A stretch of 64,000 nucleotides of DNA, taken from NCBI RefSeq assembly GCF_963924675.1, contig NW_027077404.1:149730-213729 (forward strand), read 5' to 3'. Source of the DNA: Phocoena phocoena. Lineage: Eukaryota > Chordata > Mammalia > Artiodactyla > Phocoenidae. The notes beneath the pieces were generated by a model that was not told where the DNA came from, searched no databases, and saw only the letters and a list, made by a program, of their open reading frames with translations. The position numbers and the translations under genes are program-made. This document shows positions 50,055-62,283 of this stretch, piece after piece (positions within the stretch are counted from its first letter, which is position 1; each line of letters opens with the position of its first letter).

Positions 50055-51729
50055 CCAAGCAAGCCTGTAAATGAAATCTGCACTACAATGAAGTCTCACT
50101 GCCCCCCTGGCAAAAGGGCCATCTGAAAAAAGTGTAAAATCCAGAAAGGTAGGACAGGATATGGAGAACAGGGAGCCTTGTTATGCTGATTGGCAGGATG
50201 TAAATTGCCAGCAGCCACCCTGGAGAAGTGTATGGTGTTTCCTGAAACACGAAAGAAACAAAGCAACACAGCCTATGGCACTTCCACTTATGGTCCTATA
50301 GCTTACGGAAATTAACATCAAAAACAGACAGCCACCCCAATATTTGAGACGGCTGTGTTCACAAGAAGCTCGTCTACAGTATCAGGTAAATATCCCAGAA
50401 AGCAAAAAATGGATAAAGAACTTGTGGCACGTACGTACAATGCAATATCACTCAGCAATGAAATCTGTGTCATCAGGCCCATAGCGGCATAGTGAGTGGA
50501 TGCAGGTACGGTGATTCTACGTGAACTACGTCACACAGAAAAAGAAACATCATAAGATATCACGAATACACGGAATGTAAACTTGACTACACATGAACTG
50601 AATTACAAAATAGAAAAGGGTCTCAAATTTAGAAAACCAACTAGTGCTTGCTTATGGGGAAAGGTGCCTTGGGGTGCTGCATAAAACCAGAGACTGAAAT
50701 TAGCACAGATAACTTTCCATAAGCCCAATATGTAATAGACAAGACCTACTCCTTGCTCAACGAAATGGACCCAACACCACATATTCAACGCCTAGGAATA
50801 TACCTGACTAGGAAGAATCTTAAAACCCATGGATATATATGTCTCCGTAAGAGAATCAAGGGTGTGTACAGCGGCCGAAAGGCAGCAGTTAAAATCCGAT
50901 AAATCCCATTATCAAAATAAATTTCGAAAACAAAACACAAAGACAGTGAAATAGAGAGCAATTCTTAAATAATTCACTCAGGGCATGTGATGCAACCGGG
51001 ATTGACCACATCTACACCCAGAGCTGGTTGAGACATAAGGCTGGACACTTCAGGCTGATAGCATTGGTGAGTTTAGGTGAGCAAATGCACACCCTTTGAA
51101 GTCATACTGTATGGTACCTATTCCATGGGTCCCAACTCTTCAGGTTCAAGGGATTCTTCCTCCAGCTAAAACATGCATGTGAAACCCACAGTATGGTCCA
51201 CCGTGTTATGGGGAAATGATTTAAAATGCATCTCAGTTTTCGTATCCTGGTCCTCGGGTTCACCATTCCAGATGATTTACTAACAGTCTCCCTGCTTGGA
51301 GAGTCAGTGCCTTTAACCTCCTGTTTGGCACAGCTTGCAATTTCTGTGCAAGATGAACAGGAATAGGGAGAACCAATGAGAGACTAGCTGTAGGTGTCTG
51401 CACGGGCAAATGTAACGCTCATTGCCCACCAGGAAGAGGAATTTACCAAAGGCTCAGCATGCCCTGCCCGAAACAGATTAGGGCCTGAAGCAATCCTGCG
51501 GTTTTGTGCCCAGTTCACAAGAAAGCGAGTTGAAGAAAGGAGCTCAGGGGCACTGTAATTCACAAACCTGCAGAGTTATAAATGACAGCTATCCTCCAAA
51601 AATATATTGAAGTAAGCCTGCGAAGGGGACTTGAAAGCGGGGCAGAATTTCAGGAAAACGATTGCAGGGGGTAGACTGGAATTGCCCTGAAAGCATAGGA
51701 AAAGAGGCAGAACGTCGACAATGATGCAC
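49983..51729 (+). repeat. Unit 29, type B
   Basis: Palindrome 49983-50054 (one change), L1 part about 50064-50942. Private changes ATTAACATCAAAA near 50312 and GCAGCAGTTAAAA near 50883. CTCATTGCCC near 51419 is an A-state base in a B tail. Confidence 0.95.
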
Positions 51730-53476
51730 TTGGCCAAAAAGGGCGTATGCGTTTTTTCCTGAATATATTCAGGAAAAAACGCATACGCCCTTTTTGGCCA
51801 ACCAAGGAAGCCTGTAAAGGAAATCTGCACTACAATGAAGTCTCACTGCCCCCCGGGCAAGAGGGCCATCTGAAAAAAGTGTAAAATCCAGAAAGGTAGG
51901 ACAGGATATGGAGAACAGGGAGCCTTGTTATGCTGATTGGCAGGATGTAAATTGCCAGCAGCCACCCTGGAGAGGTGTATGGTGTTTCCTGAAACACGAA
52001 AGAAACAAAGCAACACAGCCTATGGCACTTCCACTTATGGTCCTATAGCTTACGGAAATTAAAATCAAAAACAGACAGCCACCCCAATATTTGAGACGGC
52101 TGTGTTCACAAGAAGCTCGTCTACAGTATCAGGTAAATATCCCAGAAAGCAAAAAATGGATAAAGAACTTGTGGCACGTACGTACAATGCAATATCACTC
52201 AGCAATGAAATCTGTGTCATCAGGCCCATAGCGGCATAGTGAGTGGATGCAGGTACGGTGATTCTACGTGAACTACGTCACACAGAAAAAGAAACATCAT
52301 AAGATATCACGAATACACGGAATGTAAACTTGACTACACATGAACTGAATTACAAAATAGAAAAGGGTCTCAAATTTAGAAAACCAACTAGTGCTTGCTT
52401 ATGGGGAAAGGTGCCTTGGGGTGCTGCATAAAACCAGAGACTGAAATTAGCACAGATAACTTTCCATAAGCCCAATATGTAATAGACAAGACCTACTCCT
52501 TGCTCAACGAAATGGACCCAACACCACATATTCAACGCCTAGGAATATACCTGACTAGGAAGAATCTTAAAACCCATGGATATATATGTCTCCGTAAGAG
52601 AATCAAGGGTGTGTACAGCGGCCGAAAGGCAGCAGTGAAAATCCGATAAATCCCATTATCAAAATAAATTTCGAAAACAAAACACAAAGACAGTGAAATA
52701 GAGAGCAATTCTTAAATAATTCATTCAGGGCATGTGATGCAACCGGGATTGACCACATCTACACCCAGAGCTGGTTGAGACATAAGGCTGGACACTTCAG
52801 GCTGATAGCATTGGTGAGTTGAGGTGAGCAAATGCACACCCTTTGAAGTCATACTGTATGGTACCTATTCCATGGGTCCCAACTCTTCAGGTTCAAGGGA
52901 TTCTTCCTCCAGCTAAAACATGCATGTGAAACCCACAGTATGGTCCACCGTGTTATGGGGAAATGATTTAAAATGCATCTCAGTTTTCGTATCCTGGTCC
53001 TCGGGTTCACCATTCCAGATTATTTACTAACAGTCTCCCTGCTTGGAGAGTCAGTGCCTTTAACCTCCTGTTTGGCACAGCTTGCAATTTCTGTGCAAGA
53101 TGAACAGGAATAGGGAGAACCAATGAGAGACTAGCTGTAGGTGTCTGCACGGGCAAATGTAACGCTCATTTCCCACCAGGAAGAGGAATTTACCAAAGGC
53201 TCAGCGTGCCCTGCCCAAAACAGATTAGGGCCTGAAGCAATCCTGCGGTTTTGTGCCCAGTTCACAAGAAAGCGAGTTGAAGAAAGGAGCTCAGGGGCAC
53301 TGTAATTCACAAACCTGCAGAGTTATAAATGACAGCTATCCTCCAAAAATATATTGAAGTAAGCCTGCGAAGGGGACTTGAAAGCGGGGCAGAATTTCAG
53401 GAAAACGATTGCAGGGGGTAGACTGGAATTGCCCTGAAAGCATAGGAAAAGAGGCAGAACGTCGACAATGATGCAC
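51730..53476 (+). repeat. Unit 30, type B with A-state head
   Basis: Palindrome 51730-51801, L1 part about 51811-52689. Head CCCCGGGCAAGAGG is type A; B from CCACCCTGG (about 51962). Private changes CCAAGGAAGCC near 51802, GGAGAGGTG near 51969, TTCATTCAGG near 52722, GTTGAGGTG near 52818 and TGCCCAAAACAG near 53213. Shares CCAGATTATTTAC with unit 27. Confidence 0.94.
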
Positions 53477-53548
53477 TTGGCCAAAAATGGGGTATGCGTT
53501 TTTGCCTGAATATATTCAGGAAAAAACGCATACGCCCTTTTTGGCCAA
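53477..53548. repeat. Palindrome copy with three left-arm changes
   Basis: G to T at 53488, C to G at 53491 and T to G at 53504, all in the left arm with the right arm intact. This is the most damaged palindrome in the window; three of 36 pairs are lost. Confidence 0.93.
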
Positions 53549-55223
53549 CCAAGCAAGCCTGTAAAGGAAATCTGCACTACAATGAAGTCTCACTGCCCCC
53601 CGGGCAAGAGGGCCATCTGAAAAAAGTGTAAAATCCAGAAAGGTAGGACAGGATATGGAGAACAGGGAGCCTTGTTATGCTGATTGGCAGGATGTAAATT
53701 GCCAGCAGCCAGCCTGGAGAAGTGTATGGTGTTTCCTGAAACACATAAGAAACAAAGCAACACAGTCTATGGCACTTCCACTTATGGTCCTATAGCTTAC
53801 GGAAATTAAAATCAAAAACAGACAGCCACCCCAATATTTGGGACGGCTGTGTTCACAAGAAGCTCGTCTACAGTAACAGGTAAATATCCCAGAAAGCAAA
53901 ATATGGATAAAGAAGTTGTGGCACGTACGTACAATGCAATATCACTCAGCAATGAAATCTGTGTCATCAGGCCCGTAGCGGCATAGTGAGTGGATGCAGG
54001 TACGGTGATTCTACGTGAACTACGTCACACAGAAAAAGAAACATCATAAGATATCACTAATACACGGAATGTAAACTTGACTACACATGAACTGAATTAC
54101 AAAACAGAACAGGGTCTCAAATTTAGAAAACCAACTAGTGCTTGCTTATGGGGAAAGGTGCGTTGGGGTGCTGCATAAAACCAGAGACTGAAATTAGCAC
54201 AGATAACTTTCCATAAGCCCAATATGTAATAGACAAGACCTACTCCTTGCTCAACGAAATGGACCCAACACCACATATTCAACGCCTAGGAATATACCTG
54301 ACTAGGAAGAATCTTAAAACCCATGGATATATATGTCTCCGTAAGAGAATCAAGCGTGTGTACAGCGGCATAAACGCAGCAGTGAAAATCCGATAAATCC
54401 CATTATCAAAATAAATTTCGAAAACAAAACACAAAGACAGTGAAATAGAGAGCAATTCTTAAATAATTCACTCAGGGCATGTGATGCAACCGGGATTGAC
54501 CACATCTACACCCAGAGCTGGTTGAGACATAAGGCTGGACACTTCAGGCTGATAGCATTGGTGAGTTTCGGTGAGCAAATGCAGACCCTTTGAAGTCATA
54601 CTGCATGGTACCCATTCCATGGGTCCCAACTCTCCAGGTTCAAGGGATTCTTCCTCCAGCTAAAACATGCATGGGAAACCAAGAGTATCGTCCACCATGT
54701 GATTGGGAAATGATTTAAAATGCATCTCAGTTTTCGTATCCTGGTCCTCGGGTTCACCATTCCAGATGCTTTACTAACACTCTCCCCGCTTGGAGAGTCA
54801 GTGCCTTTAACCTCCTCTTTGGCACAGCTTGCAATTTCTGTGCAAAATGAACAGGAATAGGGAGAACCAATGAGAGACTAGCTGTAGGTGTCTGCACGGG
54901 CAAATGTATCGCTCATTTCCCACCAGGAAGAGGAATTAACCAAAGGCTCAGCGTGCCCTGCCGGAAACAGATTAGGGCCTGAAGCAATCCTGCGGTTTTG
55001 TGCCCAGCTCACAAGAAAGCGAGTTGAAGAAAGGAGCTCAGGGGCACTGTAATTCACAAACCTGCAGAGTTATAAATGACAGCTATCCTCCAAAAATATA
55101 TTGAAGTAAGCCTGCGAAGGGGAGTTGAAAGCGGGGCAGAATTTCAGGAAAACGATTGCAGGGGGTAGACTGGAATTGCCCTGAAAGCATAGGAAAAGAG
55201 GCAGATCGTCGACAATGATGCAC
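53477..55223 (+). repeat. Unit 31, A/B/A mosaic
   Basis: Palindrome 53477-53548 (three changes), L1 part about 53558-54436. Type A head, B bases at GGTGCTGC and CCCAATATG (54169-54222), A at GCGTGTG and CGGCATAAACG (about 54353-54375), B at GAAAACAAAACAC and ATTGACCAC (54420-54500), A again from TTTCGGTG (about 54566). The tail has GAGTTG and a private CAGATCGTCGAC. Confidence 0.92.
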
Positions 55224-55295
55224 TTGGCCAAAAAGGGCGTATGTGTTTTTTCCTGAATATATTCAGGAAAAAACGCATACGCCCTTTTTGGCCAA
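55224..55295. repeat. Palindrome copy with left-arm C to T, shared with unit 36
   Basis: T at 55244 (TATGTGTTTT instead of TATGCGTTTT). The same change is at the same offset (20) in the palindrome at 62212. It is a C to T at a CpG, so either shared descent or recurrence is possible. Confidence 0.94.
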
Positions 55296-56970
55296 CCAAG
55301 CAAGCCTGTAAATGAAATCTGCACTACAATGAAGTCTCACTGCCCCCCTGGCAAAAGGGCCATCTGAAAAAAGTGTAAAATCCAGAAAGGTAGGACAGGA
55401 TATGGAGAACAGGGAGCCTTGTTATGCTGATTGGCAGGATGTAAATTGCCAGCAGCCACCCTGGAGTAGTGTATGGTGTTTCCTGAAACACGAAAGAAAC
55501 AAAGCAACACAGCCTATGGCACTTCCACTTATGGTCCTATAGCTTACGGAAATTAAAATCAAAAACAGACAGCCACCCCAATATTTGAGACGGCTGTGTT
55601 CACAAGAAGCTCGTCTACAGTATCAGGTAAATATCCCAGAAAGCAAAAAATGGATAAAGAACTTGTGGCACGTACGTACAATGCAATATCACTCAGCAAT
55701 GAAATCTGTGTCATCAGGCCCATAGCGGCATAGTGAGTGGATGCAGGTACGGTGATTCTACGTGAACTACGTCACACAGAAAAAGAAACATCATAAGATA
55801 TCACGAATACACGGAATGTAAACTTGACTACACATGAACTGAATTTCAAAATAGAAAAGGGTCTCAAATTTAGAAAACCAACTAGTGCTTGCTTATGGGG
55901 AAAGGTGCGTTGGGGTGCTGCATAAAACCAGAGACTGAAATTAGCACAGATAACTTTCCATAAGCCCAATATGTAATAGACAAGACCTACTCCTTGCTCA
56001 ACGAAATGGACCCAACACCACATATTCAACGCCTAGGAATATACCTGACTAGGAAGAATCTTAAAACCCATGGATATATATGTCTCCGTAAGAGAATCAA
56101 GGGTGTGTACAGCGGCCGAAAGGCAGCAGTGAAAATCCGATAAATCCCATTATCAAAATAAATTTCGAAAACAAAACACAAAGACAGTGAAATAGAGAGC
56201 AATTCTTAAATAATTCACTCAGGGCATGTGATGCAACCGGGATTGACCACATCTACACCCAGAGCTGGTTGAGACATAAGGCTGGACACTTCAGGCTGAT
56301 AGCATTGGTGAGTTTCGGTGAGCAAATGCAGACCCTTTGAAGTCATACTGCATGGTACCCATTCCATGGGTCTCAACTCTCCAGGTTCAAGGGATTCTTC
56401 CTCCAGCTAAAACATGCATGGGAAACCAAGAGTATCGTCCACCATGTGATTGGGAAATGATTTAAAATGCATCTCAGTTTTCGTATCCTGGTCCTCGGGT
56501 TCACCATTCCAGATGCTTTACTAACACTCTCCCCGCTTGGAGAGTCAGTGCCTTTAACCTCCTCTTTGGCACAGCTTGCAATTTCTGTGCAAAATGAACA
56601 GGAATAGGGAGAACCAATGAGAGACTAGCTGTAGGTGTCTGCACGGGCAAATGTAACGCTCATTTCCCACCAGGAAGAGGAATTAACCAAAGGCTCAGCG
56701 TGCCCTGCCGGAAACAGATTAGGGCCTGAAGCAATCCTGCGGTTTTGTGCCCAGCTCACAAGAAAGCGAGTTGAAGAAAGGAGCTCAGGGGCACTGTAAT
56801 TCACAAACCTGCAGAGTTATAAATGACAGCTATCCTCCAAAAATATATTGAAGTAAGCCTGCGAAGGGGAGTTGAAAGCGGGGCAGAATTTCAGGAAAAC
56901 GATTGCAGGGGGTAGACTGGAATTGCCCTGAAAGCATAGGAAAAGAGGGAGAACGTCGACAATGATGCAC
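55224..56970 (+). repeat. Unit 32, B-to-A mosaic
   Basis: Palindrome 55224-55295 (one change), L1 part about 55305-56183. Type B through ATTGACCAC (about 56250) apart from GGTGCGTTGGGG; type A from TTTCGGTG (about 56313) with tail TTAACCAAAGG and GAGTTG. Private changes GGAGTAGTG near 55464 and GAATTTCAAAAT near 55842. Confidence 0.93.
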
Positions 56971-58717
56971 TTGGCCAAAAAGGGCGTATGCGTTTTTTCC
57001 TGAATATATTCAGGAAAAAACGCATACGCCCTTTTTGGCCAACCAAGCAAGCCTGTAAATGAAATCTGCACTACAATGAAGTCTCACTGCCCCCCTGGCA
57101 AAAGGGCCATCTGAAAAAAGTGTAAAATCCAGAAAGGTAGGACAGGATATGGAGAACAGGGAGCCTTGTTATGCTGATTGGCAGGATGTAAATTGCCAGC
57201 AGCCACCCTGGAGAAGTGTATGGTGTTTCCTGAAACACGAAAGAAACAAAGCAACACAGCCTATGGCACTTCCACTTATGGTCCTATAGCTTACGGAAAT
57301 TAAAATCAAAAACAGACAGCCACCCCAATATTTGAGACGGCTGTGTTCACAAGAAGCTCGTCTACAGTATCAGGTAAATATCCCAGAAAGCAAAAAATGG
57401 ATAAAGAACTTGTGGCACGTACGTACAATGCAATATCACTCAGCAATGAAATCTGTGTCATCAGGCCCATAGCGGCATAGTGAGTGGATGCAGGTACGGT
57501 GATTCTACGTGAACTACGTCACACAGAAAAAGAAACATCATAAGATATCACGAATACACGGAATGTAAACTTGACTACACATGAACTGAATTACAAAATA
57601 GAAAAGTGTCTCAAATTTAGAAAACCAACTAGTGCTTGCTTATGGGGAAAGGTGCCTTGGGGTGCTGCATAAAACCAGAGACTGAAATTAGCACAGATAA
57701 CTTTCCATAAGCCCAATATGTAATAGACAAGACCTACTCCTTGCTCAACGAAATGGACCCAACACCACATATTCAACGCCTAGGAATATACCTGACTAGG
57801 AAGAATCTTAAAACCCATGGATATATATGTCTCCGTAAGAGAATCAAGGGTGTGTACAGCGGCCGAAAGGCAGCAGTGAAAATCCGATAAATCCCATTAT
57901 CAAAATAAATTTCGAAAACAAAACACAAAGACAGTGAAATAGAGAGCAATTCTTAAATAATTCACTCAGGGCATGTGATGCAACCGGGATTGACCACATC
58001 TACACCCAGAGCTGGTTGAGACATAAGGCTGGACACTTCAGGCTGATAGCATTGGTGAGTTTAGGTGAGCAAATGCACACCCTTTGAAGTCATACTGTAT
58101 GGTACCTATTCCATGGGTCCCAACTCTTCAGGTTCAAGGGATTCTTCCTCCAGCTAAAACATGCATGTGAAACCCACAGTATGGTCCACCGTGTTATGGG
58201 GAAATGATTTAAAATGCATCTCAGTTTTCGTATCCTGGTCCTCGGGTTCACCATTCCAGATGATTTACTAACAGTCTCCCTGCTTGGAGAGTCAGTGCCT
58301 TTAACCTCCTGTTTGGCACAGCTTGCAATTTCTGTGCAAGATGAACAGGAATAGGGAGAACCAATGAGAGACTAGCTGTAGGTGTCTGCACGGGCAAATG
58401 TAACGCTCATTTCCCACCAGGAAGAGGAATTTACCAAAGGCTCAGCATGCCCTGCCCGAAACAGATTAGGGCCTGAAGCAATCCTGCGGTTTTGTGCCCA
58501 GCTCACAAGAAAGCGAGTTGAAGAAAGGAGCTCAGGGGCACTGTAATTCACAAACCTGCAGAGTTATAAATGACAGCTATCCTCCAAAAATATATTGAAG
58601 TAAGCCTGCGAAGGGGACGTGAAAGCGGGGCAGAATTTCAGGAAAACGATTGCAGGGGGTAGACTGGAATTGCCCTGAAAGCATAGGAAAAGAGGCAGAA
58701 CGTCGACAATGATGCAC
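56971..58717 (+). repeat. Unit 33, type B
   Basis: Palindrome 56971-57042, L1 part about 57052-57930. Private AAAGTGTCTC near 57604 and AGGCACATATTC-type change AACGCCTAGG context unchanged; the tail has CAGCTCAC and GGGGACGTGAAAG (near 58613), both shared with unit 36 three units on. Confidence 0.92.
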
Positions 58718-60464
58718 TTGGCCAAAAAGGGCGTATGCGTTTTTTCCTGAATATATTCAGGAAAAAACGCATACGCCCTTTTTGGCCAAACAAGCAAGCC
58801 TGTAAAGGAAATCTGCACTACAATGAAGTCTCACTGCCCCCCGGGCAAGAGGGCCATCTGAAAAAAGTGTAAAATCCAGAAAGGTAGGACAGGATATGGA
58901 GAACAGGGAGCCTTGTTATGCTGATTGGCAGGATGTAAATTGCCAGCAGCCAGCCTGGAGAAGTGTATGGTGTTTCCTGAAACACATAAGAAACAAAGCA
59001 ACACAGTCTATGGCACTTCCACTTATGGTCCTATAGCTTACGGAAATTAAAATCAAAAACAGACAGCCACCCCAATATTTGGGACGGCTGTGTTCACAAG
59101 AAGCTCGTCTACAGTAACAGGTAAATATCCCAGAAAGCAAAAAATGGATAAAGAACTTGTGGCACGTACGTACAATGCAATATCACTCAGCAATGAAATC
59201 TGTGTCATCAGGCCCATAGCGGCATAGTGAGTGGATGCAGGTACGGTGATTCTACGTGAACTACGTCACACAGAAAAAGAAACATCATAAGATATCACGA
59301 ATACACGGAATGTAAACTTGACTACACATGAACTGAATTACAAAATAGAAAAGGGTCTCAAATTTAGAAAACCAACTAGTGCTTGCTTATGGGGAAAGGT
59401 GCCTTGGGGTGCTGCATAAAACCAGAGGCTGAAATTAGCACAGATAACTTTCCATAAGCCAAATATGTAATAGACAAGACCTACTCCTTGCTCAACGAAA
59501 TGGACCCAACACCACATATTCAACGCCTAGGAATATACCTGACTAGGAAGAATCTTAAAACCCATGGATATATATGTCTCCGTAAGAGAATCAAGGGTGT
59601 GTACAGCGGCCGAAAGGCAGCAGTGAAAATCCGATAAATCCCATTATCAAAATAAATTTCGAAAACAAAACACAAAGACAGTGAAATAGAGAGCAATTCT
59701 TAAATAATTCACTCAGGGCATGTGATGCAACCGGGATTGACCACATCTACACCCAGAGCTGGTTGAGACATAAGGCTGGACACTTCAGGCTGATAGCATT
59801 GGTGAGTTTAGGTGAGCAAATGCACACCCTTTGAAGTCATACTGTATGGTACCTATTCCATGGGTCCCAACTCTTCAGGTTCAAGGGATTCTTCCTCCAG
59901 CTAAAACATGCATGTGAAACCAAGAGTATCGTCCACCGTGTTATGGGGAAATGATTTAAAATGCATCTCAGTTTTCGTATCCTGGTCCTCGGGTTCACCA
60001 TTCCAGATGATTTACTAACAGTCTCCCTGCTTGGAGAGTCAGTGCCTTTAACCTCCTGTTTGGCACAGCTTGCAATTTCTGTGCAAGATGAACAGGAATA
60101 GGGAGAACCAATGAGAGACTAGCTGTAGGTGTCTGCACGGGCAAATGTAACGCTCATTTCCCACCAGGAAGAGGAATTTACCAAAGGCTCAGCATGCCCT
60201 GCCCGAAACAGATTAGGGCCTGAAGCAATCCTGCGGTTTTGTGCCCAGTTCACAAGAAAGCGAGTTGAAGAAAGGAGCTCAGGGGCACTGTAATTCACAA
60301 ACCTGCAGAGTTATAAATGACAGCTATCCTCCAAAAATATATTGAAGTAAGCCTGCGAAGGGGACTTGAAAGCGGGGCAGAATTTCAGGAAAACGATTGC
60401 AGGGGGTAGACTGGAATTGCCCTGAAAGCATAGGAAAAGAGGCAGAACGTCGACAATGATGCAC
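58718..60464 (+). repeat. Unit 34, A-to-B mosaic with a tiny A tract
   Basis: Palindrome 58718-58789, L1 part about 58799-59677. Type A through TAACAGG (about 59120), type B from AAAAAATGG (about 59138), with one A base at CCAAATATG (near 59459). In the B tail ACCAAGAGTATCGTCC (59919-59934) is type A, flanked by B CATGTGAA before and CGTGTTATGGGG after. Confidence 0.93.
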
Positions 60465-62211
60465 TTGGCCAAAAAGGGCGTATGCGTTTTTTCCTGAATA
60501 TATTCAGGAAAAAACGCATACGCCCTTTTTGGCCAACCAAGCAAGCCTGTAAAGGAAATCTGCACTACAATGAAGTCTCACTGCCCCCCGGGCAAGAGGG
60601 CCATCTGAAAAAAGTGTAAAATCCAGAAAGGTAGGACAGGATATGGAGAACAGGGAGCCTTGTTATGCTGATTGGCAGGATGTAAATTGCCAGCAGCCAG
60701 CCTGGAGAAGTGTATGGTGTTTCCTGAAACACATAAGAAACAAAGCAACACAGTCTATGGCACTTCCACTTATGGTCCTATAGCTTACGGAAATTAAAAT
60801 CAAAAACAGACAGCCACCCCAATATTTGGGACGGCTGTGTTCACAAGAAGCTCGTCTACAGTAACAGGTAAATATCCCAGAAAGCAAAATATGGATAAAG
60901 AAGTTGTGGCACGTACGTACAATGCAATATCACTCAGCAATGAAATCTGTGTCATCAGGCCCGTAGCGGCATAGTGAGTGGATGCAGGTACGGTGATTCT
61001 ACGTGAACTACGTCACACAGAAAAAGAAACATCATAAGATATCACTAATACACGGAATGTAAACTTGACTACACATGAACTGAATTACAAAACAGAACAG
61101 GGTCTCAAATTTAGAAAACCAACTAGTGCATGCTGATGGCGAAAGGTGCCTTGGGGTGTTCCATAAAACCAGAGACTGAAATTAGCACAGATAACTTTCC
61201 ATAAGCCCAATATGTAATAGACAAGACCTACTCCTTGCTCAACGAAATGGACCCAACACCACATATTCAACGCCTAGGAATATACATGACTAGGAAGAAT
61301 CTTAAAACCCATGGATATATATGTCTCCGTAAGAGAATCAAGGGTGTGTACAGCGGCCGAAAGGCAGCAGTGAAAATCCGATAAATCCCATTATCAAAAT
61401 AAATTTCGAAAACAAAACACAAAGACAGTGAAATAGAGAGCAATTCTTAAATAATTCACTCAGGGCATGTGATGCAACCGGGATTGACCACATCTACACC
61501 CAGAGCTGGTTGAGACATAAGGCTGGACACTTCAGGCTGATAGCATTGGTGAGTTTCGGTGAGCAAATGCAGACCCTTTGAAGTCATACTGCATGGTACC
61601 CATTCCATGGGTCCCAACTCTCCAGGTTCAAGGGATTCTTCCTCCAGCTAAAACATGCATGGGAAACCAAGAGTATCGTCCACCATGTGATTGGGAAATG
61701 ATTTAAAATGCATCTCAGTTTTCGTATCCTGGTCCTCGGGTTCACCATTCCAGATGCTTTACTAACACTCTCCCCGCTTGGAGAGTCAGTGCCTTTAACC
61801 TCCTCTTTGGCACAGCTTGCAATTTCTGTGCAAAATGAACAGGAATAGGGAGAACCAATGAGAGACTAGCTGTAGGTGTCTGCACGGGCAAATGTAACGC
61901 TCATTTCCCACCAGGAAGAGGAATTAACCAAAGGCTCAGCGTGCCCTGCCGGAAACAGATTAGGGCCTGAAGCAATCCTGCGGTTTTGTGCCCAGCTCAC
62001 AAGAAAGCGAGTTGAAGAAAGGAGCTCAGGGGCACTGTAATTCACAAACCTGCAGAGTTATAAATGACAGCTATCCTCCAAAAATATATTGAAGTAAGCC
62101 TGCGAAGGGGAGTTGAAAGCGGGGCAGAATTTCAGGAAAACGATTGCAGGGGGTAGACTGGAATTGCCCTGAAAGCATAGGAAAAGAGGCAGAACGTCGA
62201 CAATGATGCAC
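60465..62211 (+). repeat. Unit 35, A/B/A mosaic with a private substitution cluster
   Basis: Palindrome 60465-60536, L1 part about 60546-61424. Type A to about 61,125, then a cluster of private changes to 61,163 (GTGCATGCTGATGGCGAAAG, GGTGTTCCAT), type B from CCCAATATG to ATTGACCAC (about 61,490), type A from TTTCGGTG (about 61,554) with TTAACCAAAGG and GAGTTG. Also TATACATGAC near 61281. Confidence 0.93.
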
Positions 62212-62283
62212 TTGGCCAAAAAGGGCGTATGTGTTTTTTCCTGAATATATTCAGGAAAAAACGCATACGCCCTTTTTGGCCAA
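62212..62283. repeat. Palindrome copy with left-arm C to T, shared with unit 32
   Basis: T at 62232; right arm intact. Same offset and base as the copy at 55224. Confidence 0.94.
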
